Of a stretch of 64,000 nt of DNA, positions 23,001 through 32,403 are shown piece by piece; position 1 is the stretch's first letter; each line of letters begins with the position of its first letter. Under the pieces are notes generated by a model. The model was given only the letters and a program-made list of their open reading frames with translations. It was not told where the DNA came from and made no database searches. The stretch spans positions 3,348,001 through 3,412,000 of the forward strand of contig NZ_CP065958.1 of the NCBI RefSeq assembly GCF_041270065.1. The letters are read 5' to 3'. The DNA comes from Streptomyces fradiae (lineage in GTDB: Bacteria; Actinomycetota; Actinomycetes; Streptomycetales; Streptomycetaceae). Both the position numbers and the translations under genes were made by a program.

Positions 23001-25955
23001 CTAGGGGCGCCGGCCGGTGGCCTTCCGCGCGTCCTCGATCAGCCCCTCGGCCACCTCGGCGGCGAGCAGGAACGGCAGGAAGCGGTTGCTCGGCGTCTCG
23101 TGGTCCCGGTAGCGGGCGAACGGCAGGAGCGAGGCGAACAGCGCCCACCGGTACTCCAGGTCCGTGAACGCCCAGTTCGGCTGCTCACAGCCCTTGAGGA
23201 TGGCCCGCAGCCGCGTCACACAGGTCAGCACCCGCCGTACCTCGGGATCCGCCGTCTCCTGGATCGCCGGCTCCCACAGCGCCTCCCCGCTCAGCGCCTG
23301 CGCGAACCAGGGCCGGATCTCGGCCAGCTGCTCCGGCGTCCAGGCGAACGTCCGTGACCACAGGGCGGATTCGAGACGGGCGAAGTCCTTGCAGATGTGC
23401 CCGCGGTGGGTGGTCTCGAAGTCGATGATGTACAGGTCGGGTTCGGCCCGCTCCGTGCCGCCCACCAGGACGTTCTCGCAGTGCAGATCGCCGTGGGCGA
23501 CACAGGTGAGGTACGAGCGGGTGGTCAGGCCCGCCTGGCGGTCGTACAGCAGCCATTCGAGCAGCTCGGCCGGGTCCTCCTGGGCCTCCTGGTCCTGCTG
23601 TGCGGGGTTCTCGGGCCCCTCCGGGAAGACCTCCGCGATGTGCGCCACCAGCCACAGCGGGTTGGTCAGCCCGGCGTCGCGGTCGTCGGCCAGCAGGCCG
23701 GCCCGGGACGTGGAGCCCTCGAACAGCGCCCCCAGGGTGCGGGGCCGCCAGGTGAGCCCGCCGTCGACGCCGAAGATCTCCGCGACCTCCGGGGTCACGA
23801 AGTGCTCCAGCTCGGTCCGGGCGTCCTTGCCCGGGACGTATTCGGTCCGCTCGTGGTCGTCGGGCCGCAGCGCCGGGTACTCGCCACGCAGGTCGCCCAT
23901 GGCGCGGCTGGCGTTGCTCAGCCAGGGCCCGAGGGCTTCGAGCAGCAGATCGTCGACCACGCCCCCGAGGGTCTCCTCCTTGACGTCGTCGGACCGCACC
24001 AGCCACGCCCGCAGGGTGGTCGGCTCGTCGCGGTTGCGGAACACGTACGAGGTGAGGATGCCCTGGTAGCGCTGCCCGTTGCTGCTGTTGATGACGGTCG
24101 CGGTGGACACCGTGCACTTGCTCGACCGGTAGACCGGGTGCAGCAGCTCGCCGAACGCGTCGAAGTTCCGCTTCTCGCGCTGGACCTTGGTGGCCTCGTC
24201 GATCTTGAGGACGCCGATCGGGCCGAAGACGTTGGAGGCGAGGAAGGTCGGTACGGGCCGGTCGGCGAAGAGCGCGCCCTGCATCACGGCGCCGTTCGTC
24301 TTCGGCGCCAGCTCCACGGCCACGCCCTGCAGCAGCCGGTTGGGCAGCTGGACCACGGAGTCCCGTTCGGTCAGCGACATCGAGGTGGAGGCGGCGGCAC
24401 CGGCCGCGCCCGGCTCCCAGGCGTTGCGGACCACCCGGACCGCGCGGGCGGCGGTGAGCATGGCGAGGGCGCGCTCCCGCCAGAACTCGCGGATCTCGTC
24501 CTTCGCCACCGGTCCGCCCAGGGCGGTGTAGTGGGGCCGGTACAGGGCGGCGAGCAGGCGCTCCAGGCCCTCGGCCTTCCAGTTGGAGAGGATCAGCAGG
24601 ATGAAGGCGATGCTGTCCCAGTGCTCCGGTTCGCCCGCCCACTGCCTCAGCAGATGCTGCGCCCACTGCTCGGGAAGGAAGTAGCGGCCCGAGTCGTCGG
24701 GACGCTGAACCCGCGCGTGCCGCCTGGCCTCCCCCGGCAGCACCGGTTCGGGCCCGCGGACGAGCAGCTGGAACCCGACGGCGAGCCGTACCCACTGACA
24801 GACCTGGTTGACGCTGTCCAGGTGGTACTCCTGGAGTTCGCCGACGGCGACGAGCGAGGTCGCCTCGGAGACGGCGAGGAGATCCTCCCGGCGGGCGTTG
24901 TCGACCCGGTACTCGATCTGCAGGGTCTGCAGGTAGCCCAGGACGTCGGCCACGATCTGGTAGTCGTTCTCCGGCATGTGCCGCCGCAGGGAGACGTTCA
25001 GGAGCGCGGACGACAGCCATTGCAGCCGGATCCGCCGGCCGTCCGCCGCCGTCCCTCCACGGCCGTACGTGCGCAGGTCGCGGGCCGTGACATGGCGGGC
25101 CTCCTTCGCCCGCTCGTGCAGCGGCCCGTAGACGTCACTGGGAACGGAGGTCCCGGCGAGATGTTCCCTGAGCCGCTGCAGATCGTCTTTGAGCAGCGCC
25201 CCGAACCGCTCGGCCGCCGTCGGCGCGTTCCGGCGGAGCATCTCCACCACGTGCTCGCCGAAGGCGTCGATCAGGTCCTCGGCGGGCGTCTCGTCGGCCC
25301 CGCCGTCCCGCCACTCGGCGAGGAGCTGATCCCAGCTGACGTTCCGGTGGTGCTCCCGGAGCGCCGATCCCTCGGTCTCGCCGTCGTCGGAGTCGTCGTC
25401 GGCGGCGGTGCGCCGCCAGGCGGACGCCGAGCCGGCCTGGCGAGGCACGGGCGCGGAGGTCTGGGTGGGTGCGGAGGTCTGGGTGGTGGTCTGCGCGGAG
25501 GCCTGGGCGGCGCCCTCGTCCGAGGAGGGCTCGGCGGCCGGGGCCTGGGCCCCGTCCGAGGAGGGCGTCGGCGGGGTCTGCTCCGGCGGCTGCGGCTCCG
25601 GGAGGTCGAGCTGGGCCAGGTGCTCCTTGCACTTCGCGATCGACCCGGCGAACTGCGGCTGGTCGCGGAAGCCGTACAGCTTGATCGCTATGTCGAGGAG
25701 TCCTCGCGCCCGCTCCGGGTCCACCCTCATGTAGTGGTCCACGGCCACGGTGCGCGCCGTATTGGCGATCTTGAAAGCCGGTCCGACCATGTTGCCGCCG
25801 GCGAGCTCCTGCTCCGCCTCCGTCATGACTTCGCGCGACCTGGCGAACCGTGATTCGAGCCACGGTTCGGCGGCCAGGGCATCGCCCATGGCCTCGTCGA
25901 CGGTCGTTAAACAGTGCTCGAATTCGTCCCGCGAGATGTATGGCGCCATTGCCAT
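23001..25955 (-). CDS. large protein with C-terminal kinase/APH-like domain; candidate conflict-system component
   Basis: 984 residues. A helical N-terminus (1-115) is followed by a Pro/Thr/Ser-rich linker (120-190), a long helical middle (200-530) and a C-terminal phosphotransferase-like domain (about 560-950). That domain has FGPIGVLKIDEATKVQREKR (putative ATP-binding Lys), VAHGDLHCENVLVGG near 825 (catalytic loop) and YIIDFETTHRGHICKDF (metal Asp). Key residues look intact, so activity is possible. A kinase-like domain named ternary-complex-associated domain 9 has been described in bacterial conflict systems, and this protein may belong there; that is recall, not a search. ATG 25955 follows AAAGG. 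A Nudix gene lies 162 bp upstream on the same strand. Confidence 0.75.
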   Translation of the reverse strand: MAMAPYISRDEFEHCLTTVDEAMGDALAAEPWLESRFARSREVMTEAEQELAGGNMVGPAFKIANTARTVAVDHYMRVDPERARGLLDIAIKLYGFRDQPQFAGSIAKCKEHLAQLDLPEPQPPEQTPPTPSSDGAQAPAAEPSSDEGAAQASAQTTTQTSAPTQTSAPVPRQAGSASAWRRTAADDDSDDGETEGSALREHHRNVSWDQLLAEWRDGGADETPAEDLIDAFGEHVVEMLRRNAPTAAERFGALLKDDLQRLREHLAGTSVPSDVYGPLHERAKEARHVTARDLRTYGRGGTAADGRRIRLQWLSSALLNVSLRRHMPENDYQIVADVLGYLQTLQIEYRVDNARREDLLAVSEATSLVAVGELQEYHLDSVNQVCQWVRLAVGFQLLVRGPEPVLPGEARRHARVQRPDDSGRYFLPEQWAQHLLRQWAGEPEHWDSIAFILLILSNWKAEGLERLLAALYRPHYTALGGPVAKDEIREFWRERALAMLTAARAVRVVRNAWEPGAAGAAASTSMSLTERDSVVQLPNRLLQGVAVELAPKTNGAVMQGALFADRPVPTFLASNVFGPIGVLKIDEATKVQREKRNFDAFGELLHPVYRSSKCTVSTATVINSSNGQRYQGILTSYVFRNRDEPTTLRAWLVRSDDVKEETLGGVVDDLLLEALGPWLSNASRAMGDLRGEYPALRPDDHERTEYVPGKDARTELEHFVTPEVAEIFGVDGGLTWRPRTLGALFEGSTSRAGLLADDRDAGLTNPLWLVAHIAEVFPEGPENPAQQDQEAQEDPAELLEWLLYDRQAGLTTRSYLTCVAHGDLHCENVLVGGTERAEPDLYIIDFETTHRGHICKDFARLESALWSRTFAWTPEQLAEIRPWFAQALSGEALWEPAIQETADPEVRRVLTCVTRLRAILKGCEQPNWAFTDLEYRWALFASLLPFARYRDHETPSNRFLPFLLAAEVAEGLIEDARKATGRRP

Positions 25956-26117
25956 GCCCTTTCGTGCCGCTCGTGCCGCTCGTACTGCTTGCGCGCATAG
26001 GGTCGTTCGGCATGGATCTATCGCAGATCGTCGGTGGTACGGGAGGTGCCATTGCGCCACGCGCGCGTGAGCGGACGTGGCGGGGCTCGGGCGCGGCTCG
26101 ACGGGGCCCGGGACGGG

Positions 26118-26879
26118 TCAGGACGCCGGGGTGAGGTCCTCGCGGAACCGCTTGTCACCTGCCAGGAAGGCCGACTGCGGCAGGACGACATGGGTCTGCG
26201 CCCGGCCTCGGGCGATCTCGACGCGGTTCACGCCGATCACCAGCTGCTCGTCGGCGTCGGCCGCCAGTTCGAGCAGCGCGTCCCGCAGCCGGACCGCCTC
26301 CGGCTTGTCCGGAACCAGGTCGTAGACGTCGAAGAAACGGATCTGCCGGTAGTTCTCCCCCGGCACCTTCAGCGGCCCGTCGATGACGCGGCGGGCTGAC
26401 CGGAAACCGACCTCGCGGGCGAGCGGAATGAGTTCTTCATGGCCCACTTCGCCGAGTTCCTCGACGAGTTCGCGCCGCAGGCAGTCGGTCGCGGTCTCCC
26501 GGTCGGTCTCCTTGGACAGCCAGCGGGCGAAGCCCAGGACGCGCAGCGCGCCGAGGAAGCCGCGCAGGTCGTGCTTCATCACCTCGCGGTTGCGGCCCTC
26601 GGGCTCGAAGCCGAGCCGCTCCAGGGTCCGCTTGGCCGACTCCTGGTACTTCACGACGCCGCCGGGCGGGCCGAACGCGCCGGGCCGGTTGGCGGAGGCG
26701 AAGAGCACGAAGTGGTCCTCGTCGTACACGCGCAGCAGCACCGCCACCGAGACTCGCGCCCGCCCGAACGGCGTGAACAGCACCCACAGCAGCGAGAGAT
26801 GCTTCCTGTTCGCCCACAACAGGCGCCCCACGCCCGTCAGCAGGGCCACGACGATGCCGCCAACGATCTTCTCGACCAC
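26118..26879 (-). CDS. membrane-tethered Nudix-domain protein (SMODS-associated Nudix-like)
   Basis: 253 residues. An N-terminal membrane helix (IVGGIVVALLTGVGRLLWA) precedes a Nudix fold. The box runs ETATDCLRRELVEELGE (E-x7-REL-V-EEL-G), with the leading Gly replaced. The central GAFGPPGGVVKY and IRFFDVYDL regions, together with the membrane anchor, match my memory of the SMODS-associated Nudix family found with nucleotide-signalling immune genes. GTG 26879 follows GGAGGGGG. It stands between an amino-acid permease gene (32 bp upstream) and the kinase-like gene. No CD-NTase is present. It could hydrolyse or bind a nucleotide signal at the membrane. Confidence 0.8.
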   Translation of the reverse strand: MVEKIVGGIVVALLTGVGRLLWANRKHLSLLWVLFTPFGRARVSVAVLLRVYDEDHFVLFASANRPGAFGPPGGVVKYQESAKRTLERLGFEPEGRNREVMKHDLRGFLGALRVLGFARWLSKETDRETATDCLRRELVEELGEVGHEELIPLAREVGFRSARRVIDGPLKVPGENYRQIRFFDVYDLVPDKPEAVRLRDALLELAADADEQLVIGVNRVEIARGRAQTHVVLPQSAFLAGDKRFREDLTPAS

Positions 26880-26911
26880 GGGGCGCCCCCTCCGTCACAC
26901 CACGACACGCC

Positions 26912-28882
26912 TCAATCCGGGTCCACCAATGTACGCGTGTCGGCGCCGACTTGGCGTGCCGATGCCAGCAGGTAGGGGACGTCGATCACGACCACGTTCT
27001 TCATGAAGAGCAGCCGGGCCTTCAGGCGCAGCGCGATCTGGTTGTGCAGCGGCTGCTCCCACCAGTGGCCGACGACGTACTCGGGGATGACGACGGAGAC
27101 GACCGAGTCGGCCGTGCGCTGCGGGGCGTCGCGGATGTGGCGCAGGACGGGCTGGACGACGGATCGGTAGGGGGAGTTCAGGACGCGCAGCGGTACGTCG
27201 ATGCCGTGGGCCTCCCACTGGGCGCCCAGCTCCTCCGCCTCGGCCGGGTCCTCGGCGACGGTGACGGCGGTGAGGGTGGCGGGCTTGAGGGTCTTGGCGT
27301 AGGAGACGGCGCGCAGGCTGGGGGCGTTGACAGAGCCGACGAGGACGAGGACGTGGTTCTCGGCGAGCGGACGGGGGCGGATGCCGGGCGCCACGGCGAC
27401 TTCGGCGGCGACCGTGTCGTAATGCCGGCGCACGCCCTTCAGCGTGGCGAACAGCAGCGGCATCGCGAGGACGACGATCCAGGCGCCGTGGGTGAACTTG
27501 GTGACGAGCACGATGACCAGGACGACGGCGGTGAGGCAGGCGCCGAACGCGTTGATCGCCTGGCGGCGCCGGATCCGGCGCCGCTCGGACCGGTCGGGGT
27601 GCCCGGGGCGGCCGGCGGGCGTGGCGAGTTCTCGCCGCCAGTGCTTGACCATGCCCGACTGGGACAGGGTGAAGGAGACGAAGACGCCCAGGATGTAGAG
27701 CTGGATGAGCCGGGTGAGGTTGGCGTCGAAGGCGACGATCAGGGCGATCGCGGTGAGGGCGAGGAGCACGACTCCGTTGGAGTAGACGAGCCGGTCGCCG
27801 CGGTGGACGAGCTGACGGGGCGCGAAGCGGTCGCGGCCCAGGACGGAGGCGAGCATCGGGAAGCCGTTGAACGCGGTGTTGGCCGCGAGGACGAGGACGC
27901 CCGCGGTGACGGCCTGGAGGGCGTAGAAGAGGACGTGCCAGTCGCCGAAGGTGGCGCGGCCGATCTGGGCGAGCGCGGTGGAGGTCGGGGTGCCCGGCGC
28001 GAGCCCGAGTTCGGTCGGGTCCTCGGCGACGTGCACGTCGTAGACCATCGCGAGGGTGGTGATGCCGAAGAACATGGTCACGGACAGGCCGCCCATGACC
28101 GCGAGGGTGGTGGCGGCGTTGCGGCTCTTGGGTTTCTCGAAGGCGGGCACGCCGTTGCTGATCGCCTCGACGCCGGTGAGCGCCGTGCAGCCGGAGGCGA
28201 AGGCGCGCAGGCCGAGCAGCACGAGCGCGAGGCCGGAGTACGCGGGCACCGGGTGCACCGGCAGGTCGGCGGACTCGGCTCGGATGGGCGTGCCCGTCGC
28301 CATGCGGATCGCCGCGACCGCGAACATCAGATAGATCACGGCGACGAAGGCGTACGTGGGCAGGGCGAACCAGCGCCCGGACTCGCGCACCCCGCGCAGG
28401 TTGAGCCAGGCGAGCAGCGCGACGAAGGCCACGGACAGCAGGGTGGCGTGCCCGTCGAGCGCCGGCACCGCCGAGGTGATCGCGGCGACCCCGGAGACCA
28501 CGGACACGGCGACCGTCATCACGTAGTCGATGAGCAGCGCGCTCGCCGCGATCAGGGCGGGCGTGGTCCCCAGGTTCTCGGCGGAGACCACATAGGCCCC
28601 GCCGCCGCCCGGGTAGGCGTGGCAGGTCTGCCGGTAGGAGGCAACGACCACGAGCAGCAGGATGACGATGCCGACCGCCGCGTACCAGGCCAGATGGAGT
28701 ACGGCGAGGCCGCCGAGCGCGAGGATCAGCAGGATCTCCTCGGTGGCGTACGCGACGGACGAGAGCGGGTCGCTGCAGAAGATCGGCAGGGCGATCCGTT
28801 TCGGCAGAAGGGTCTCGCCGAGCCGTGCGCTGTCCAACGGACGTCCTACCAGCAGGCGTTTCGCCACGCTTCCAGCTCTCAT
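26912..28882 (-). CDS. APC-family amino-acid/polyamine permease
   Basis: 656 residues and about 12 membrane helices: PIFCSDPLSSVAYATEEILL, TCHAYPGGGGAYVVS and ALTGVEAISNGVPAF are family motifs. The C-terminal 170 residues are soluble (ENHVLVLVGSVNAPSLRAVSYAKTL), a USP-like regulatory extension. ATG 28882 is taken, though no Shine-Dalgarno site is visible and a GTG five codons later is an alternative. It is divergent from a MerR-type regulator gene, which may control it. Confidence 0.9.
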   Translation of the reverse strand: MRAGSVAKRLLVGRPLDSARLGETLLPKRIALPIFCSDPLSSVAYATEEILLILALGGLAVLHLAWYAAVGIVILLLVVVASYRQTCHAYPGGGGAYVVSAENLGTTPALIAASALLIDYVMTVAVSVVSGVAAITSAVPALDGHATLLSVAFVALLAWLNLRGVRESGRWFALPTYAFVAVIYLMFAVAAIRMATGTPIRAESADLPVHPVPAYSGLALVLLGLRAFASGCTALTGVEAISNGVPAFEKPKSRNAATTLAVMGGLSVTMFFGITTLAMVYDVHVAEDPTELGLAPGTPTSTALAQIGRATFGDWHVLFYALQAVTAGVLVLAANTAFNGFPMLASVLGRDRFAPRQLVHRGDRLVYSNGVVLLALTAIALIVAFDANLTRLIQLYILGVFVSFTLSQSGMVKHWRRELATPAGRPGHPDRSERRRIRRRQAINAFGACLTAVVLVIVLVTKFTHGAWIVVLAMPLLFATLKGVRRHYDTVAAEVAVAPGIRPRPLAENHVLVLVGSVNAPSLRAVSYAKTLKPATLTAVTVAEDPAEAEELGAQWEAHGIDVPLRVLNSPYRSVVQPVLRHIRDAPQRTADSVVSVVIPEYVVGHWWEQPLHNQIALRLKARLLFMKNVVVIDVPYLLASARQVGADTRTLVDPD

Positions 28883-28972
28883 AAGTGCTGAAGTTAGGAC
28901 GAATCGGATGTAATGCGCGGAAGCCGCGCCCGCCTGCGCCCCCGACGAGGGGCCACCGAGGAAGGACCCGAT

Positions 28973-29386
28973 GTGCTCAGCAGCCCCGTGCGCCCCATGA
29001 AGATCGGCGAGGTCGCGGCCCGGACGGAACTGTCCCTGCGCACCATCCGCCAGTACGAGGACAGCGGCCTGGTCGTCCCGTCCGCGTCCTCCGAGGGCGG
29101 CTTCCCGCTCTACACCGACGCCGACGTCGCCCGCCTGATGGTGATCCGCCGCATGAAGCCCCTCGGCTTCACCCTCGACGAGACCCGCGAGCTCCTCGAC
29201 GCCGTCGACCGCCTCACGGCCGACACCCCCGACACCCCCCACGAACTCGACCCCACCACCCGCGCCATCCTCGTCGCCCGCGTCCGCGGCTACGAACACG
29301 CGGCGACGGAACGCGTCGCCGAACTCCGCGCCCAGCTGGCGAGGGCTGAGGAATTCGCGGGGTCGCTGCGGGCGCGGGTGCCGTAG
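28973..29386 (+). CDS. MerR-family transcriptional regulator
   Basis: 137 residues. The N-terminal winged helix MKIGEVAARTELSLRTIRQYEDSGLVVPSA is followed by FPLYTDADVARLMVIRRMKPLGF and a C-terminal coiled coil. GTG 28973 has GAGGAAGGA eight bases upstream; the ATG at 28997, where the domain proper begins, is the alternative. No Cys-rich metal loop is seen, so it probably senses an organic ligand or protein partner. It is divergent from the APC permease. Confidence 0.88.
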   Translation: MLSSPVRPMKIGEVAARTELSLRTIRQYEDSGLVVPSASSEGGFPLYTDADVARLMVIRRMKPLGFTLDETRELLDAVDRLTADTPDTPHELDPTTRAILVARVRGYEHAATERVAELRAQLARAEEFAGSLRARVP

Positions 29387-29414
29387 GGAGGCTCGGCGCG
29401 GGGGGCGGGGGGGC

Positions 29415-30278
29415 TCAGACGTCCGGGGCCTCCAGAGCGACCGTCAGGTCCTGGAAGGAGCGGGCGACGGCCTGCGGGCTCGGCGGGGTCTCCGGGTTCC
29501 AGGGGGTGAGGTGGGCGCCCGGCGGGACGGCGTGCGGAGGGGTCGCGTTGGCGCGGCTGTCGAAGAGGACCAGGTCGGGGGCGAGGTCCAGCGCGTACTC
29601 CCAGTCGGTGGTCAGCCAGTTCGCGCCCGGGCCCGGACCGGGGTCGAGGAGACGGACGCCCAGTTCGGCGAGGCGGGCCAGCTCCGGCCAGGCCTCGGGG
29701 CGGGCCAGGTGGACCTGGTCGGGGCCCGCGCCCGAGAGGGCGAGGACGCGCAGGGCGCTGCGGCCGGCGGCGGCCCGCAGCGCGGCCTCCGCGTCGGCCC
29801 CCCGGGCCGTGGCAGAGCCCGCCGCACCCAGCGAACCGGCCAGCTCACCGAAGCGCGCCACGATCGCCGCCAGCGTCAGCTCGTTGCCGACGGACAGCGC
29901 GACCAGCGGCGCCCCCAGCCCCTCCGCGAGCGCCTCGTCGAGCGCGTACGGGCTCTTGCCGTCGTACGTCACGTCCGCCACCAGGTCGATCCCGCCGGGC
30001 CCGCACAGCTCCCGTATCCGCTCCTCGGTCAGCGTCCGCCCCGGCCCCAGGTACGGCACCCCCGCCGCCGCGAGCCCGCCCGCCTTCACCGGGTCGAGGC
30101 GCTCCCCGTCGTGCCCGGAGCCGTAGACCGCGACCGGCCGCACCCCCAGGTCGAGCAGGGCGGCCCCGGCCCGTACGTACGCGAGGACCCGCTCCGGGCG
30201 GCGCGCGGCCGTCAGGCCCGTACCCCGGTCGTCCGTGAAACCCCATGCACCCGTGCTCGTACCTGTCGCGTCCGACAT
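29415..30278 (-). CDS. solute-binding-protein-like protein lacking a signal peptide
   Basis: 287 residues. The fold follows iron/cobalamin-type binding proteins: PERVLAYVRAGAALLDLGVRPVAVYGSG, YLGPGRTLTEERIREL, DLVADVTYD and DLVLFDSRA. No signal peptide or lipobox appears at the chosen ATG 30278 (GGGAGGGAG upstream), and the longer frame adds none. It is likely cytoplasmic, or its export signal is lost. No permease genes are beside it. Confidence 0.75.
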   Translation of the reverse strand: MSDATGTSTGAWGFTDDRGTGLTAARRPERVLAYVRAGAALLDLGVRPVAVYGSGHDGERLDPVKAGGLAAAGVPYLGPGRTLTEERIRELCGPGGIDLVADVTYDGKSPYALDEALAEGLGAPLVALSVGNELTLAAIVARFGELAGSLGAAGSATARGADAEAALRAAAGRSALRVLALSGAGPDQVHLARPEAWPELARLAELGVRLLDPGPGPGANWLTTDWEYALDLAPDLVLFDSRANATPPHAVPPGAHLTPWNPETPPSPQAVARSFQDLTVALEAPDV

Positions 30279-30485
30279 GCGGCTGCTCCCTCCCCGGCCG
30301 GAAATCTCCGTCCCCGACACCTTGGGACGGTTCCGAGGCCCGCACAAGAGGGCCTGGGCGGGGCGGGACGGGGCAAGGCGGGGGCGGGACTTCGGTCCCG
30401 GGACCCCCTGCCGAAAGACCCCCAGGGTGGTGTTAACTGAACGGGTCGGGAGGAAGCAGCAGGAATCGCGTCTTCGGAGTCAGCC

Positions 30486-30728
30486 ATGACCTTGCCCGGC
30501 CAGTTCTCGGACCCCCGCGTCCTCACCCTCTTCGGCCTGCTCGCCGTCTCGGCGGCCGTATGGGTCGCCCTGGGCCTGCGCGCCCGCACCCGCCGCGAGC
30601 GCCCGCTCGCCCCGCTGGACCGCGTGTGGCACCCGCAGGAGACGATCCCGCTCACACCGGCCGAGGAACGGGCCTTCGGGCAGGTCGTCTCCCGCCTGTC
30701 GGTCGGCGCGGCGGGCCGGATCCGCTAG
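30486..30728 (+). CDS. small single-pass membrane protein
   Basis: 80 residues. One membrane helix (VLTLFGLLAVSAAVWVALGL) is followed by a basic patch RARTRRERP and a soluble tail ending AAGRIR. Start ATG 30486. Codon third positions are G/C-rich as in real genes. Function unknown; it converges on the TIGR03086-type gene. Confidence 0.6.
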   Translation: MTLPGQFSDPRVLTLFGLLAVSAAVWVALGLRARTRRERPLAPLDRVWHPQETIPLTPAEERAFGQVVSRLSVGAAGRIR

Positions 30729-30749
30729 GCGACCCGCGCGCCAGTAGGC

Positions 30750-31364
30750 CTAGTAGGCCTTCGTCTCCGGGTCGCGCCCCGTCAGCGCGAGCAGCCGCTC
30801 GAAGGGCGTCGGGCCCGCGCCCGAACCGTCGCCGTCCGGAAGCCGTACCTCCGGGCCGAAGACCCCCATCTTCCGGGCCGTCGGCGCCATCCGCGCCACC
30901 TCCCCCGCCAGCTCGGCGACGACCGCCGCGTCCGGCTCGAAGGACCGGCCGGTCGCCCGGGCCAGGTCCCAGATGTGCACGGTCAGATCGAGCAGCACCA
31001 TCGCGCCGACCGTCCGCGCGGGCATGTCCATGGCGCCGGTCGTGCCCTCCTCCGCGCCGGGCTCGCCCCAGGCGGCGACCAGCCTCGCGGTCTCCGTCTC
31101 GAAGCGCGCCCGCCAGTCCGGCTCCGCGAGCCGCGCCGGGTCGGGGCCGGCGAAGTCGGAGGGCTGCTTGGCGGCGAGCAGGGTGAAGTTCTCGACCACC
31201 CGGAAGAGGTGGTCGAGCAGCCCGCGCACGTCGTACTCGGCGCAGGGCGTGGGCGCGCCCAGGTCCGCGTCGGCGGTGCCGCGCACCATGGGCACGGCGT
31301 GCGCCGCGGCGATCCCGAGCAGTTCGGCGAGCGGGGGATTCCGGGTGCCGGCTTCGTACGTCAT
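30750..31364 (-). CDS. TIGR03086/DinB-like (mycothiol-dependent) metal-binding protein
   Basis: 204 residues. The family pattern is clear: TPCAEYDVRGLLDHLFRVVENF (metal His in DHL), then VLLDLTVHIWDLARATGR (metal His and Asp). It belongs to the DinB/YfiT four-helix group, many members of which use mycothiol in actinobacteria. The start is ATG 31364. It is divergent from the AraC-type gene across 80 bp. Confidence 0.88.
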   Translation of the reverse strand: MTYEAGTRNPPLAELLGIAAAHAVPMVRGTADADLGAPTPCAEYDVRGLLDHLFRVVENFTLLAAKQPSDFAGPDPARLAEPDWRARFETETARLVAAWGEPGAEEGTTGAMDMPARTVGAMVLLDLTVHIWDLARATGRSFEPDAAVVAELAGEVARMAPTARKMGVFGPEVRLPDGDGSGAGPTPFERLLALTGRDPETKAY

Positions 31365-31444
31365 GGGACCGACGCTAGGCGGCGAGAACCGGCTCTTCTT
31401 GAAGAAACGCGCCAGGCCGGAACCCGGCGCCTAGCATGCGAAGC

Positions 31445-32389
31445 ATGACGACCGCCTCCGGACCAGGACCAGAGCAAGGGCAGGGGCAAGGGCAGGGGCA
31501 GGGACCGGGGCAGGGACCGGGGCCCCGGCGTGACACCCGGGGGATCGTCGACGCCGCCGAGCTGCTGGCCCGGGTCCGCTTCCGGCGGCACCTGCCGGCG
31601 CCCGAGCTCCGCCCGTATCTGGAGCACTACTGGCTGATCGACTGGGACCTCACGGAGCCGTACGCCTCGCACGTCGTCCCGCACCCCTCCGTGAACGTGG
31701 TCTTCGAGCGCCACGCGCGGCCGGGCGGTCCGACGGACTCCGCCGGGGACTCGGCCAGGGACTCCGCCGTGGTGTCCGGCATCGGTCTGGAGCTGTTCAC
31801 CAAGGAGCTGACCGGCACCGGCCGGGTCTGCGGCGTGCAGTTCCGGCCGGGCGGCTTCCGCCCGTTCGCGCCCGCGTGGCCGGTGTCGCACTGGACGGGC
31901 CGGATCGCCCCGCTGGCGGAGGCGTTCCCGGAAGCGGAGGACGAGGGACCGGACGACGAACCGGCCGCCCGGGTCCTCTCCCCCGCCGGGGACCACGCGC
32001 GCGTGGCGGCGCTCGACGCGTTCCTGCTGGCGCACGGCCCGGTCCCCGACCCGGCGGCCGAGGAGGCGATGGCCCTGGTGGACCTGGTCCGTACGGACCG
32101 GGGCATGCGCCGGGTGTCCACGCTCGCCCGGGCGGCCGGCCTTTCGCCGCGCTCGCTGCAGCGCCTCTTCGCCTCCCACGTGGGCGTCGGCCCGAAGTGG
32201 GTCATCCTCCGCTACCGCATCCACGAGGCCCTGGAGCGCGCCGAGACCGGCGCCCCCGCCGAGACCCCGGACTGGGCCGGGCTCGCCGCCGACCTCGGCT
32301 ACAGCGACCAGGCCCATCTCGTACGGGACTTCACGGCCACGGTCGGGGTGCCGCCGACCGCGTACGCGCGGGCGTTGTCAGCGGCCTGA
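31445..32389 (+). CDS. AraC-family transcriptional regulator
   Basis: 314 residues. A low-complexity (GQ)n/(GP)n N-terminus coded by GGGCAG-type hexamers precedes a ligand-binding domain (FRRHLPAPELRPYLEHYWLIDWD) and a C-terminal AraC helix-turn-helix: RRVSTLARAAGLSPRSLQRLF and the second helix region ADLGYSDQAHLVRDFTATVGVPP. ATG 31436 is an alternative start; neither has a good Shine-Dalgarno site. The repeat tract is likely length-variable between strains. Confidence 0.88.
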   Translation: MTTASGPGPEQGQGQGQGQGPGQGPGPRRDTRGIVDAAELLARVRFRRHLPAPELRPYLEHYWLIDWDLTEPYASHVVPHPSVNVVFERHARPGGPTDSAGDSARDSAVVSGIGLELFTKELTGTGRVCGVQFRPGGFRPFAPAWPVSHWTGRIAPLAEAFPEAEDEGPDDEPAARVLSPAGDHARVAALDAFLLAHGPVPDPAAEEAMALVDLVRTDRGMRRVSTLARAAGLSPRSLQRLFASHVGVGPKWVILRYRIHEALERAETGAPAETPDWAGLAADLGYSDQAHLVRDFTATVGVPPTAYARALSAA

Positions 32390-32403
32390 CCTACGGTGTC
32401 GTC

